Source: Datisca glomerata (Eukaryota; Streptophyta; Magnoliopsida; Cucurbitales; Datiscaceae). From it: 64,000 bases of DNA. The position numbers and the translations under genes were made by a program. The notes beneath the pieces were generated by a model. The model made no database searches, was not told the origin of the DNA, and worked only from the letters and a program-made list of their open reading frames with translations. Positions 34,500-45,059 of the stretch are shown piece after piece. Position 1 is the stretch's first letter, and every line of letters begins with the position of its first letter. The stretch is from NCBI GenBank assembly GCA_003255025.1, contig QANY01004038.1:677420-741419 (forward strand), in the 5' to 3' direction.

Positions 34500-35378
34500 T
34501 TAATTAGTGAATACCTCACACTTTGTTGTTGGATATTCCTCCCCATAAGTTTATCTTTCGGCAGTTCTCCATTTTCCAAGTAACGAATTATATTATTGTA
34601 CCACCTGGGTTTTGTATGTTAATTTTGACATCTACAATGACTGGTAATGGATGTTTTATGATTGGTTCTTCGAGAAATTCCACGGGGACATTTCTTTCAT
34701 ATAGTAACTGCAATGATGATCCCAATGTTGCTAGAGCATCTTCATGACTGTTCTCAGCTTGAGAAATCTATTGGATATTATATCCCTTTAAAAGGCTTAG
34801 CTTGTTTTTTGCCCGTTGCAAATAATCAGTCATTATGAGATCCTTTTCTATGTATTCTCCCGTCGTTTGTTAAACAATTAACATAAAATCTCCCTACTTT
34901 TTTTGTTTCTCTTGTGTAGCATGTTGACTCCTACTATCAGAACCTCGTACTTTGCTTCATTGTTCGAGGCTTCAAAACTGTTTACTCAAAACTGAAGCAC
35001 AGAGATTGGTATAAAGTTTCCCCAAATGGAGTTTGGATAACTCTAGCTCCTGCTCCATGGTTGTTTAATGCGTCGTCTACAAACAGGACCTAATGGTTGT
35101 TTTTCGTTTCTTCTACAACATTCTGGTTCGTCATGAGCGAAATCCATGACAAAGTCTGTGAGTGATTGTCCTTTTACTATCGTTCTTCGTTCTCATCGAA
35201 TTTCATGTTACCTCAGTTCGATGGCCCATTTTTTTATTCTCCCACTTTTCTTGGGAGACTGTAGCTTGCTTTTGATGGGTGAATCCGTTAGCAATTTGAT
35301 TATGTGCTATTTTTCTGCCTTTGCAAGACCCTTGCTTACAAAGTATACTGGTTTTTACAGTTTATCCTTTTCTCTCAT
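34500..35378 (-). pseudogene. Tat-like RNase H region
   Basis: Minus-strand text includes a FVDDALNNHGAGARV block (35040-35090), FEASNNEAKYEVLIVGVNML (34910-34970) and further right-to-left blocks such as SHEDALATLGSSLQLLYERN and VPVEFLEEPI (34640-34745), the conserved tail of this region in Tat elements. Many frameshifts and stops are present. Sequence after this point toward integrase is lost. Confidence 0.7.
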
Positions 35379-36310
35379 CTAGACTGTGCTTACCGCCGTT
35401 TGCAGAACTACCACATATAGGAGCAATTCGTCTCCTTGGAGAGGTTTGGATAAGAGCGGTGGTGATGCAAGGTATTCTTTAATCTTGTTGAAAGCCTCTT
35501 CACATTTTTCATCCCAGTAGTTTGCAAAATCCTTTTTGAGCTTTGCAAAGAACGACTTGTATTTGTCTGTCGACCAAGAGAGGAATCTATTTAAGGTTAC
35601 TAATTTTCCCGTTAAACTTGTTATCTCCTTGTGAGTCCTCGGCGACTTCATTTCTAATATGACTCTCACTTGGTCTGGATTGACTTCGATCCCTCATTTC
35701 ATGACAAGATGACGAAGGAATTTCCCAGCGGAAACTCCAAACAAGCATTTCTCAGGGTTAAGCTTCATACGGTTTTTCCTCAAGACTAAAAATGCCTCAT
35801 ATGAATTCTTTTTATATGATATTTATGTACCTTACTGTTGACTAACATATCATCCACGTAGACTTCCATCGTTGTTCTGATTTGGTCGCTTAATTTTGTT
35901 TACTAGCCTCTGATACGATGCAACTGCATTTTTCAACCCAAACGACATCACCTTATAACAAAAAATGCCTTATTCAATTATGAAAGAAGTCTTCTCTCTT
36001 GATTAGGTTGGAACATTTTCACCAGATTATATCGTGAATACGCGTCCATGAAGCCGATGAGTTTGTGTCCGGATGTGACATCCACCATATAATCTATCTT
36101 TGGTAGCGGGTAATCATCTTTTGGCAGGCTTTGTTTAGATCTGTGAAATCCTCACATATCCTCCATTTTTCATTCTTCTTCTTTACCATCACTACATCAG
36201 CAAACCATTTTTGGTAATCAACTTCTTTCATAAAACCATCTTTCAAGTGTTTTTCGACCTCTTCTTTAATAGTTGCATTCTGTTCTAGGAAAAATCTTCT
36301 TTATTTCTTT
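35379..36310 (-). pseudogene. Tat-like reverse transcriptase
   Basis: From right to left: a VEKHLKDGFMKEVDYQKWFA block near 36215-36275, KKKNEKWRICEDFTDLNKAC near 36115-36185, KVMSFGLKNAVASYQRLVNK near 35895-35955, and the catalytic MEVYVDDM at 35848-35871. MKLNPEKCLFGVSAGKF lies near 35720-35770, then a clear frame at 35379-35669 with ILEMKSPRTHKEITSLTGKL, TLNRFLSWSTDKYKSFF and KIKEYLASPPLLSKP. YVDD is kept, but the gene needs several frameshifts. The linker is diagnostic of the Tat lineage. Confidence 0.82.
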
Positions 36311-36639
36311 CTTACTTGGTTAACATAAAAGTCAATGTTCAGATTATGGCAAATGACTTCTTCATAAATACTTGGCATTTCCTTAGCTGTATGCAAACAC
36401 ATCTTTGTTTTTCCTTCAGAAATTTATCGGCTCATCTCTCTCCATGTTACTTAGTTGGGTGCTTATTTGAGTCACTTTATGACTTCCATCTTCCAAGTAT
36501 GCTAGCTATGTAGCCTCTGCCGCTTCGTATTTGGGATTAGATGACTTGTCTTGTTCGTCACCCTTTAATTGCTATTGACTTATATCTACATTCTTCCGTC
36601 TATTTCTATTAGAGCTTGGTTCTTTTCCAGAAGTAAAAC

Positions 36640-37134
36640 ACTTAACGGATCCCAAGGCTGAGGCAATATAACATCGAGCGACAAGCTAGTCTCCGCTTAG
36701 GGATGGATATTTCAGCACTTGATAATATGTTGACGGAACGACCTTCGTCTTGTGCAACTAAGTCCTCTCTAATATTGTGTTGTATATGGACGGCGTATCG
36801 ACTACTACAGATTCCGTCAGATGGCTAAACGACTCGGTGTTTACAGGGAGAACTAATATTCCTTCCAAGCGCGTAACTGCTCCATTAAATCCTACCAATG
36901 TTTGCCACGGGCCCTGTAATTTTGGGTCTCTCATAGATAATTTTTTATTGTAGATCGATAGAGCATATTAACAACACTTCTATCATCAATCAAAACACTT
37001 CTCACAAGGAAATTCCTAACTTTGATGGTGAGCACTAGAGCATCATTGTGTTGTCCATCATGATCTACTAGATAAAAGTCATAAAAAATCAGTGGTAAGC
37101 TAGCACAATCCTTGAGGTACTCCCGTATTCCCAA
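36640..37134 (-). pseudogene. Tat-like aspartic protease
   Basis: The frame at 36931-37134 contains HNDALVLTIKVRNFLVRSVL followed by IDDRSVVNMLY, where Tat proteases have a D-x-G-S core; the glycine is replaced, so it is inactive. Text toward 36640 (WQTLVGFNGAVTRLEGILVL, VVDTPSIYNTIL, KYPS) continues the protease C-terminus. Downstream sequence to 36310 is the decayed link to RT. Confidence 0.72.
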
Positions 37135-37245
37135 TATTCACTTCTTATGGGCTTCTTGCAATACATCTTTCTTTCCTTTCATGTTGTTCCTTCTTGTTCT
37201 GTCAGGGCATAGATCATATCAACGACTCGAAAAGGCTCTTTACCT

Positions 37246-37455
37246 TTATCTTGATTCTCTTTTTTCACTTTCAGCTTTTGTTCTTCCTTTAATACATATT
37301 GCTAAAATGTAGCCCTCTTTCACAAGTTCTTCCATGTAATCTTTGAGCTTGTAGTAGTCTCTAGTGTAATGTCTGTAGCTTTTGTGGTATGAACAATATA
37401 TATTGCTATCTCTTCTGCTTGGCTTTTTTGTCAGAGGCGCTGTCTTTATAACCAT
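37246..37455 (-). pseudogene. Gag C-terminal zinc-binding fragment
   Basis: The 69-residue frame contains SNIYCSYHKSYRHYTRDYYK then LKDYMEELVKEGYI. Tat Gag proteins have a C-x2-H-x4-GH-x4-[DE]C knuckle here. The second Cys has become Tyr and the Gly is altered, so metal binding is unlikely. Confidence 0.68.
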
Positions 37456-37765
37456 GATTTGTTCTTTATTACTTCAAAATTTTGGTTAACATGTATTGTC
37501 AATGGAGTTTAGATTTTTTTTTCTCTGGTAGACCCTTTCCGTTGTCCTACCTCATTTATCAAGATTTTCCCGCTTATACTCACTTCGACCATGTTTGTTT
37601 TTAATCTCTCTGTTCTCTTCTTGTTTGAGCCAGAATTCTAGTCATTCTTACGTTGTTCTTCAGACTTCCGTTCTGACAAATTCATCATGCTTTTATTTTC
37701 CTTATCTAGTGTAGTGTAAGTATGTGCTCGTTAAAATGTTTTCACCATTGACAACGACTTTACTT

Positions 37766-38490
37766 TCAACAAATCTTCAAACAGGGGGAGTTTGGGTCCA
37801 ATCCCCGTCTGAAAACCAACCTTGACACTCGATCAGTATAGTTTTCTACCTTGGCCATTTCATCTTTGAAATGGTTGGTGTATTCACGTAACGATTCTCC
37901 TTTCTTGATAGATTTGGTGAGAAGATATTCTGAGTCTTCCCTGACTGAATGGTATGTCAAGTATTGTTCCAGAAAGACAAATGACATAGTGGTAAATCTA
38001 TGAATTGAGCAAGACAGAAGGGAATGATACCATTTTAATACATTATAGTCGAGACTAGTAGAGAACATCCAACACATTAGCTCATCTTCGTGTTGGTGTA
38101 AGGCCATCACTTGCTTGAATAAACTGAGATGATCTACTGGATCAGTCTTACCTTCATAACATTTTAACTTTGGGGTTACGAACTACTTTAGGATTGGGGA
38201 TGCTAGTATTTCTGGGCAGAGAGGTGAGCGTGTGAGCGATTCTAGATCGGTTTTTCCTGTGCTGCCTAATTTTTGCATCTTCATAATTTTCCGTTCCAAC
38301 ATTTCCTCGACTTTCTTTTTTGTCATAGGTTCTAGTAGGCGATTTTTCCCATCTGCTTCTTTCATGTTGTCTCTAGACTGGATCTTGATATTGTCCCGTT
38401 GAACATTGTGGCATGCGTCTAGGTTATTCCGTCTACTATTCTGAGCCACCCGCTCAACACGTTGGTTCACATGGTTTTCCAGTTCCACAG
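37766..38490 (-). pseudogene. Tat-like gag (retrotrans_gag domain)
   Basis: The frame at 37766-38110 reads MMALHQHEDELMCWMFSTSL, then KWYHSLLSCSIHRF, SFVFLEQYL and KKGESLREYTNHFKDEMAKV, the capsid-like retrotransposon gag domain. Upstream, 38183-38488 holds a charged N-terminal part (KKKVEEMLERKIMKMQKLGS). A homologous but inverted piece of the N-terminal part lies at 39121-39365. Gag would package element RNA into particles. Confidence 0.75.
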
Positions 38491-38754
38491 TGTTGGTCCT
38501 CTAACTCACCTATGCTCTTATTTTTGCTAGTTCCCCTTGTAGCCTTGCAATTCGGTCTTGGGCAGTTTCCCAAGCACTACGGAGGGCTTCATTATTCCAA
38601 TTTTCCATGTTTTACATTCCAATTAATATAACCTGAATCATTCCTTGAACTTCCGTTTGTTGAGTATATTGGTCGACATGACCTATTTCATTTCCGTCAT
38701 TAAGTGTCATGTTGGATCTGGTCCTCAACATCTTGTTTGGTATTCTCGAGTTTT

Positions 38755-38784
38755 TTGACATAGCTCTCAATGAAAGTACCAAAT
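38755..38784 (-). other. Gypsy primer-binding site region
   Basis: Minus-strand text next to the 5' LTR reads TTTGGTACTTTCATTGAGAG. The element at 41522-48315 has nearly the same text at its LTR edge (TTTGGTGCTTTCATTAAGAG), so the two use the same tRNA primer type. I do not assign the tRNA. Confidence 0.6.
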
Positions 38785-39120
38785 TATAAATGAAATTTAC
38801 AGTACTGAAATGCATATAAAGTTTGAATAAGAGAAAGAGTGACAATTCGAGACAAAACTGAAATTTTATACAATCTCTGTGTCTTTTCAAGGTGATGTTC
38901 AACCCTATTTATACGTGAGAATCATTGTTTAATTCACGGAACATTATCTATCCGTTACACTTTATTCAGGGGAGTTAAGAAGGTTACACCATTAAGAATA
39001 TTCTGGAACATTAATTATTTATAATCGTTCATATTGTCCATTAGTCTTTATCTATCGATGACTATCAACTGGATCTGCCTCGTTCCTACAGACTAGCTAA
39101 GAGTTTGCCAACAAGTATAC
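38785..39120 (-). repeat. Truncated gypsy 5' LTR
   Basis: It starts with a mutated terminus (TATAAATG for TGTAAAGG) and aligns directly with 30352-30715, stopping at the shared text CTATACATTGG. Beyond this point the sequence switches to an inverted gag fragment. Confidence 0.75.
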
Positions 39121-39365
39121 TATACATTGGAAACACGAGCAGGGGTGAGTCACTGGACCAACACTTAGGAACATGAAAACAATGCTAACCAACGTATTGA
39201 ACGGGAGGCTTAGAATACTAGACGAACTAACCCAGACGCAAGCCAGAACGTGCATTGAGTCGATATCGAGATCCAATCTACAGACAATAGGAAAGAAGCG
39301 GATGGGAAATATTGCACGCCGAAACTTGTGAGAGAAACAGCGGTCAAGGAAATGCTGGAAGGAAA
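39121..39365 (+). pseudogene. Inverted copy of gypsy gag start
   Basis: The reverse complement aligns with 38295-38510: shared landmarks include TTTCCCATC-GCTTCTTTC, GATTGGATCT/GACTGGATCT, TGCGTCT-GGTTA, CACGTTGGTT/TACGTTGGTT and TGTTGGTCC. It therefore derives from the N-terminal gag region of the same family in opposite orientation. Confidence 0.72.
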
Positions 39366-39947
39366 CTGAACGGACGTGACATGTATAATCATTACCAGTC
39401 GCTGCCACTTTCATTAGCATGAGCATTGAAGTTGGAGTGCATGCTAACCTGAGCTGTAGCACTTGAATGTTCTGGGGAAACGAAAGGATGAAAAGTTAAA
39501 AGGTCCTTGAGGCAGATAATCATTAATCATTAACCAGATAATTATTATGTTACACATCAACAATGACGCTTTGTTTAGTGTAACTGGGCCAATGGATAGT
39601 ACCTGTGTTACGTGATAGCTACATGACAGACTCTTAATCAATCAATAGGAAAGAGGCAGATCTAGTTGACAACAGTCGATAGATGAAGATGAATGGACAA
39701 CATGAAGCGGTTACAAAGAACTAATGTTCCAGAATATTCCTGAAGGCGTAATCTCCTCAACTCCTCCGAATAAAACATAAGGTAGAGAGAGCGCCCAGAG
39801 AATAAAATAAGATTCTCATGTATATATAGGAGTGAACATCACCTGAAAATGACACACAAGATTGAATGAAAATTCATTTTGTCTCAAATTGTCACGGTCT
39901 CTTATTCTAACTTTTTGCGTATTTTAGTACTGTAAATTTCCTTTGCG
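39366..39947 (+). repeat. Inverted gypsy LTR at right edge of complex
   Basis: The reverse complement matches 30352-30945 along its length, including the GATGTGTAAC and TTAATGATTAATGATTATCT-type blocks. It lacks about the first 50 bp of the LTR (element sense), being joined directly to the gag fragment. It ends CCTTTGCG where CCTTTACA is expected. Confidence 0.75.
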
Positions 39948-40175
39948 GAAAGAATATAACAAAACATAAAGAAATTGACAGATTGAAGCTTATTGATAAT
40001 AATATTCTAAGGAAAGAATTCGTCGTTCACAGATTGCTAGGACTTCAAGCGACTGGCTCTGCTGAATATAACAATTTTAGATCAAAGATAGAAAACAATC
40101 CTTCAATCTCTTCCGAACTCTCTGTATTTCCTTCTCAGAATTAGTGAAAATTCTGTGCCTAGAGTAATTTTCACA

Positions 40176-41521
40176 TTATTTTGAGAAAGATACTGCATCT
40201 CGCAGCACTTTTAAACATTTAATGTGACGTTTTTTACCTTTACCATCAAAGAAGTAAGATGGGTTCATTCATTTTCATTTTACGAATTTAATTTTGCTTT
40301 CTACCATATTTTCATATCACAATTTAAAACTATATGAATCTTTAATTCGCATGAAAAATCAAAACTGAAAGTAGGGCATTATCATGGACTGTACAGACTA
40401 AAAAATAATTAATTTATAAAATATTGCAAATATTTTATGGAGAAAATAGTCAAATTGTAGTTATTATTTCTAACATATATTTCAATCAATTACGAGTGGG
40501 GATCTTTGTTGAGATTCAAAAGTAAGGGGTCTAGTTCAAATATCTTAAAACCTAGTGAAGCGAGTGAAAATTATCTTTTTATTTATTAAAAGAGTAAATA
40601 TATTAGTCAAGAAATTACATCATTAAAATGGGTATACCGAGAAAGAAATAAGAAAAGCAACTAAAAAAACAAAGGATATTATTTTGAAGACATCATATGC
40701 CTAAGCTCTATCCAAAAACTTTGTATGGTAAACAAAAACTCCCTGAAGACGATATTAACATCTGATCTATCAAGAAAGGATCATGCTTTTTCCTTAAACA
40801 TCTTGATAGAACGTAAAAAAAAAAGACATGCACCTTCTTTGGTATTTTATTTTGAAGACTAAAAAATTTAAAAATGTTATTTTTCCTATTAACGGCATTA
40901 AAGTTTCTCAAAATATCAAAAACATCCTTATTTTTCTATATGGCTTACCGAGTAAAATCTGAGTTTTTGTATTTTGAGGGTTTTTTCAAGTTATGAGGAA
41001 AATAACTCGATTTTTTATTTTGAGAGATTTCTCGGGTCGAGGTTTTATCAAGTATGAGCTTTCTCGGGGACGGATCAATAGTACTTAAATTGGTCTATAT
41101 CTAAGATTATTTTAGATATTTCAATCTAAAACTAAACTAGTTATAATAGAATGAATATATTCATATTTTCTTAAACTACATGAAATATCCGTATTTTTTA
41201 TATAAATCTTAAGGGGTGTACAAATACTTTTCTCAAAAAAATAATATCACTATTTCTGAAGTTTTGCCAAATGACATAAATGAAAAAGAAGTAAAAGAAA
41301 TTTTCAACAAATCGGACATAAAACATGTCCACTGCGCGTTTGATGAAGAAACGGTAAAAGATCAACTGACTCCATCTCATCAGCACAAAAGAAGCAAGCT
41401 CCCTGAACAGAACTATCCCATTTTCTAATATTATCCAAGGTGGCCAGCCTGTTATTCTAAGCCAACTAATAAAACGTATGAAAATTTACGTTTTTTTAAT
41501 TGATCAAACGTGTATTATTTC
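40176..41521. other. AT-rich spacer, no gene supported
   Basis: No protein family, LTR or RNA gene was recognised. A 70-codon plus frame at 41216-41428 has a plausible acidic-basic composition but no motif and no gene context. Similar phrases at about 40960-41060 (TTTTGAGGGTTTT and TTTTGAGAGATTT, TCTCGGGTCGAGG) suggest weak internal repetition. Confidence 0.4.
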
Positions 41522-42409
41522 TGTAAAGAAAAAAATTCACGATTTTAAGAATTGATTGTGAATTCTCTACATCATAATATAAAAATGTAAAAAGAAATTA
41601 AAAGGGAGAATGAGAGAATAACAATACCATGATTTACGTATAAAACCCTTATAGAGAAAAATCACGGAGAGATTTTGATAATATTTCATTATGCAGAAAG
41701 AGTTTACAATGCTAATGTAAGCTGCATAGTTAGCTTGTTTGGTGTTGAGGGTTGTTGTGTTGTGTTTGGAGTTACATGTTGCCTTTATTTATAGGTTTTC
41801 AATCGGCTACATAAAATTTGATACAGCTTATCTAATTCTATATGAAAATATGATCAACATAATATTTCTTGAGATCTAGCTTATCAGCATTAAAAACTTA
41901 GTGAATCTTGACCGTCTGATCAATCTAATGGTCTTGATTAGCTTTTCTTTGGATTGTCATGTCGGCAATCCATGTACTTTCGTCTGATTGATATGTTCTT
42001 CATAATCACCTAGTTGATCTTACGGTTCTCGCTCTATCTCTTCGATAGCGTCTTTGGTCTACATCTTGTCACGTGTGATATAAAATTTTTCATGTACATC
42101 TTGCTTATCAGTATTAACAACTTTTTGAATTTGAATCATTTGGCGTAGTATGACGAATCTGATGGTTGTAGTGATTGCTACCAGCTTTGTCATAGTGATG
42201 ATTCCCTCGATTGACTTCTCTGGCTTTCGTGATTTCCTATGCGACTTTTATACTTCAGCTACCTTAGTTAGACGAGTAACTCCAGATCAGCTTCTTCATA
42301 TCTGCCAACATGGCAAATTCAATTATTCCCATAATACTTCAGTGGCATTTGCTTTAATTATTTTTTTTCTCCGCTGATATGGCAGAACACCGAGAATTAT
42401 TCCTGTTCA
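41522..42409 (-). repeat. 3' LTR of non-autonomous element
   Basis: Starts TGTAAAGAAAAAAATTCACG and ends TCCTGTTCA on the plus strand; 888 bp, aligned end to end with 47417-48315 with scattered mismatches and small indels. Confidence 0.85.
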
Positions 42410-42425
42410 TTTTCCCCCATTACAC
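42410..42425 (-). other. Polypurine tract
   Basis: Plus-strand TTTTCCCCCATTA is the complement of TAATGGGGGAAAA directly next to the 3' LTR, the expected position for plus-strand priming. Confidence 0.7.
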
Positions 42426-42457
42426 TTGATGAAGTCTCTCTTCATTCAAGTGTAATG
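42418..42457. repeat. 17-bp inverted repeat beside the polypurine tract
   Basis: CATTACACTTGATGAAG and CTTCATTCAAGTGTAATG form a stem with one bulged base around a 5-base loop. It overlaps the inner edge of the polypurine tract and would form a strong hairpin in either strand. Confidence 0.75.
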
Positions 42458-42639
42458 ATTTGATTCCACAATCTTCAACACTAGATTTATTGGGACCTCA
42501 TAGACGTTCATACATATTACTTCTCTGACTTGAAGTGATGTAATAATCTTTAGACAAGAATTTCTGCTCTGAAGTTCTTTCCTTAATTCTGAAGTTCTGC
42601 CTTTTTCTTTTCTGAAATGCCAGAGTTCTTGGCATTCAG

Positions 42640-42850
42640 GTTTGAGCTTTCTAGTCTAAGTCCAGCTTCTAAAACTTTCACGTCATGAACTTCTGAGCTG
42701 TCTGAGCTCTACTCTACCTTCTGGTTTGGGCTCAACTCTACCTTCTGGTCTGGGTTCAGCTTTTGAAGCTTTTACTTTTGAGTTTTTTTAACCTGAGCTC
42801 AACTCTGCCTTCTAGTCTTGGCTCAGCTCTTGAAGTAGTTATTGACTTCT
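42640..42850. repeat. Short CT-rich repeats of a ~25-bp unit
   Basis: Phrases of the type CTCTACCTTCTGGTTTGGGC recur three to four times with changes, ending near 42835. Confidence 0.55.
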
Positions 42851-43549
42851 CAGCTTTTCATTTTCCTTTTTTCTTAGTTGTTCGTTGTCAACGGTGGTTT
42901 CTCATTTTCTTTCTAAACATTACATTTTTCTGTTCCCGTTCACAAATGCGTTGCAGTTGTCGAGCAATTGTTTTATCAGTTTGTTGTTGATGATGATTAC
43001 TTCTTCTTCATTTGTTGTTACGTCCTTTTGTTCCTTTCACGATGTACTCATTGGTAGAGTTTTTTCCATTTCTTCATTTTTCATTTTCCTTCTCCCGTAC
43101 GTTAAGATATATGACAAGAATGTTGTACAAGAATAATAACATAATAATTTATTGAGATGAGTAATGAACGAGTGTACCGTTTCATAATTGCATCGCATGA
43201 GTTTGAGTTTGATGTTCCGCATTTGTTTGTAGAGTTTCTACTGTTTCCTTGTTTTCTTTTTCTTTCTCTCGTTTCGTATTTTCCCTTTGTACTTCTGCTT
43301 CGATCAACATAAATTACTTTGTTTGTGTAATTTTTCTTTTATTGAACTCTCTTTTGTTGTATTTCATTTAAAGACTTAGTAAATTTGGGGATCAAAATCT
43401 GGTACTGTGTTGACTTCAAGTTTTCAACAAAATATGTTCTTATATACTTAGGAAACTTTTGGCTCCCAACTCTCTTGAGAATAACTATGTTCTTTTGTGA
43501 AATATGTTCTTGAGGATAAAACTTTAATTTTCTTATGATATACATGCTT

Positions 43550-43760
43550 CCTCAATGACTTAGCTTCAAAAAAAGAACCATGGCCACATCTTCATTCTGA
43601 GAGAACGAATTACGAACTGTCGTTTTCTTTTGAGAGGAGGACTTAGGTTCAAATAAATAATCATGGCCTCATTTTTATTTCCTTATGAGAACAGCTTCTG
43701 TAGACATTCCTAGGAACTTAGGCTCCTTCCGTGAAACCATGGCCCCGTTTTGATTTACTA
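43550..43760 (-). repeat. Tandem ~75-83-bp repeats, block 1
   Basis: The word GACTTAGG (or variant) occurs at 43557, 43640 and 43715, each followed within about 25 bp by ACCATGG or ATCATGG. In element sense this is CCATGG...CCTAAGTC, the same layout as the repeats at 63190-63825. Confidence 0.65.
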
Positions 43761-43974
43761 TCAGTTCACCGATAGAGGTTTTCCTCTTTCCTTTCTTTTC
43801 CTCCGCTTTGCTTTTTTTAATTTCCTATTTCTCTATTTCTCCTTTCGGTTTCCTTTTTTCGCTCTTATCTTTTTCTTTCCTTTACTCGCTTCTTTTTCCT
43901 TTACTCCTAGCCTTCCTGTTCTAAAACGTTGAAGTTGCGGCCTTCCTTTACTTGGCATTTTCTTTACTCTATTT

Positions 43975-44265
43975 TTCTTTACTGAGCTTTTCTTTTCTCA
44001 GCTTTTCTTTTATCAGCTTTTCTTTGCTCAGCTCAACCTTTCTTTTCTCAGCTTTTCTTTTCTCGACTTTTCTTTGCTCAGCTTAGTCTTTCTTTTCTCT
44101 TCCTTTCTTTTTTTAGCTTTTCTTTTCTCGGCTTTTCTTTGCTTAGCTCAGCCTTTCTTTTCTGAGCTATTCTTTTCTCAGTTCTTTGCTCATTCAGTCT
44201 TTCTTTTCTCAATTTTTCTTTTCTCGGATTTTCTTTACTCAGCTCAGCCTTTCTTTCCTCAGTTT
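43975..44265. repeat. Pyrimidine-rich short tandem array (~15-17 bp unit)
   Basis: Variants of CTCAGCTTTTCTTTTC are repeated more than a dozen times. The strand is almost pure pyrimidine apart from the AG of each unit. Confidence 0.8.
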
Positions 44266-44425
44266 TGAAGTTCTTTCCTCAACTACTTTTCTTGTCTGAA
44301 GTTTTTCCTCAACTTACTTTATGTCCTGAAATTTTTTCCTCAACTTCCTTTCTTTTCTGAAGTTTTTCTTCAACTTCTTTTCTGTTCTGAAGGTTTTCCT
44401 CAACTTCTTTTCTTTTCTGTTCAGA
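44266..44425. repeat. Tandem array of ~36-bp CT-rich unit
   Basis: A unit of the form CCTCAACTTCTTTTC then TGTTCTGAAGTTTTT is repeated about four times with substitutions. Confidence 0.7.
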
Positions 44426-44554
44426 AGACATTTCTTTTTCCGTTCCCCAGACTTTTCTTTTTCTGTTCTTTAGACTTCCCCATCCTGAAGATGTTTCCTT
44501 TTTTTGTTCTGAAGTCTGAAAATGTTTCCTTTTCAGTGTTTTCAGACTTTCTCA

Positions 44555-44770
44555 TTCTGAGAACGGCGTACGTAGATGCTCCCAATGACTTAGGCTCTTT
44601 AATAGAACCATGGTCACGTTTCAATTTTCTTCTGTGAGCAGGGTATGTAGACGCTCCCAAGGACTTAGGCTCTTTCAGTGGAAACATGGCTCCTTTCAAA
44701 TTCCTTCTGAGAACGGCATACGTAGACGCTCTCAAGGACTTAGTCTCCTTCAGTGGAAGCATGACCCTGT
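44555..44770 (-). repeat. Tandem ~75-bp repeats, block 2
   Basis: GACTTA recurs at 44587, 44662 and 44738. In element sense each unit has an (A/C)CATGG start, CCTAAGTC(C/A)TTGG and GCGTCTAC. The minus-strand frame 44421-44762 simply reads through the units (repeated peptide SLGASTY) and is not taken as a gene. Confidence 0.8.
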
Positions 44771-44784
44771 TTTGATTTCCTTCT

Positions 44785-45055
44785 GAGCGTAGAATTTATG
44801 AACTGCCCCTCCCAAGGACTTACGCCCTTAGTTCTTTCTGAGAGCGGGACTTATGAATTGCCCCTCCCAAGGACTCACGCCCTTAGTTCCATCTGAGAGT
44901 AGGACTTATAAATTGTCACTCCCAAGGACTCACACCTTTAATTCCTTCTGAGAGTAGGACTTATGAACTGCCCCTCTCAAGGACTTACGCCCTTAGTTCC
45001 TTTAGAGAACATGACTTACGAACTGCCTGCTCTCAAGGGCTCACGCCCTAATTTT
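44785..45055 (-). repeat. Five-copy 55-bp tandem array
   Basis: The anchor CCCAAGGACT or variant lies at 44811, 44866, 44921, 44976 and 45032, a period of 55 bp. Each unit contains GGACTTATGAA, TGCCCCTCCC and CGCCCTTAGTTC. Confidence 0.88.
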
Positions 45056-45059
45056 TATT

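Larger units (their letters stand above)
30352..39947 (-). mobile_element. Tat-like Ty3/gypsy complex bounded by inverted LTRs
   Basis: A minus-strand gypsy element (gag, protease, RT, RNase H, with an antisense ORF near the 3' LTR) occupies most of the interval. Both outer edges carry the same LTR terminus in opposite orientation: TGTAAAGG at 30352 and its inverted, mutated form at 39940-39947. The flanks AAAAG (30347-30351) and GAAAG (39948-39952) are a 5-bp target duplication with one change, as confirmed by the empty site at 29030-29045. The right side is rearranged: the true 5' LTR stops at 39120 and an inverted gag-plus-LTR piece follows. Integrase is missing. Confidence 0.78.
29286..40175. 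repeat. Tandem-duplicated host segment, copy 2
   Basis: The blocks 29286-29460, 29470-30122, 30135-30351 and 39948-40170 match copy 1 in order. The sequence at 30341-30351 joined to 39948-39960 corresponds to the unbroken stretch at 29030-29050 in copy 1, so the 9.6 kb between is a later insertion. Small frames at 29580-29868 are not supported as genes. Confidence 0.75.

Noticed and set aside
39097..39462. 121-codon minus-strand protein
   Set aside because: It overlaps the inverted gag fragment and LTR and is explained by their sequence.
41216..41428. 70-codon plus-strand frame with charged residues
   Set aside because: No motif and no neighbouring exon could be recognised; it lies in decayed AT-rich DNA beside an LTR element.
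44421..44762. 113-residue minus-strand protein with internal peptide repeats
   Set aside because: It is a read-through of the 75-bp tandem repeats; the repeated peptide follows the DNA period and no domain is present.
43975..45055. Regular short repeats suggestive of a CRISPR array
   Set aside because: Units are contiguous without unique spacers, the genome is a plant nuclear genome, and the arrays lie inside an LTR element.
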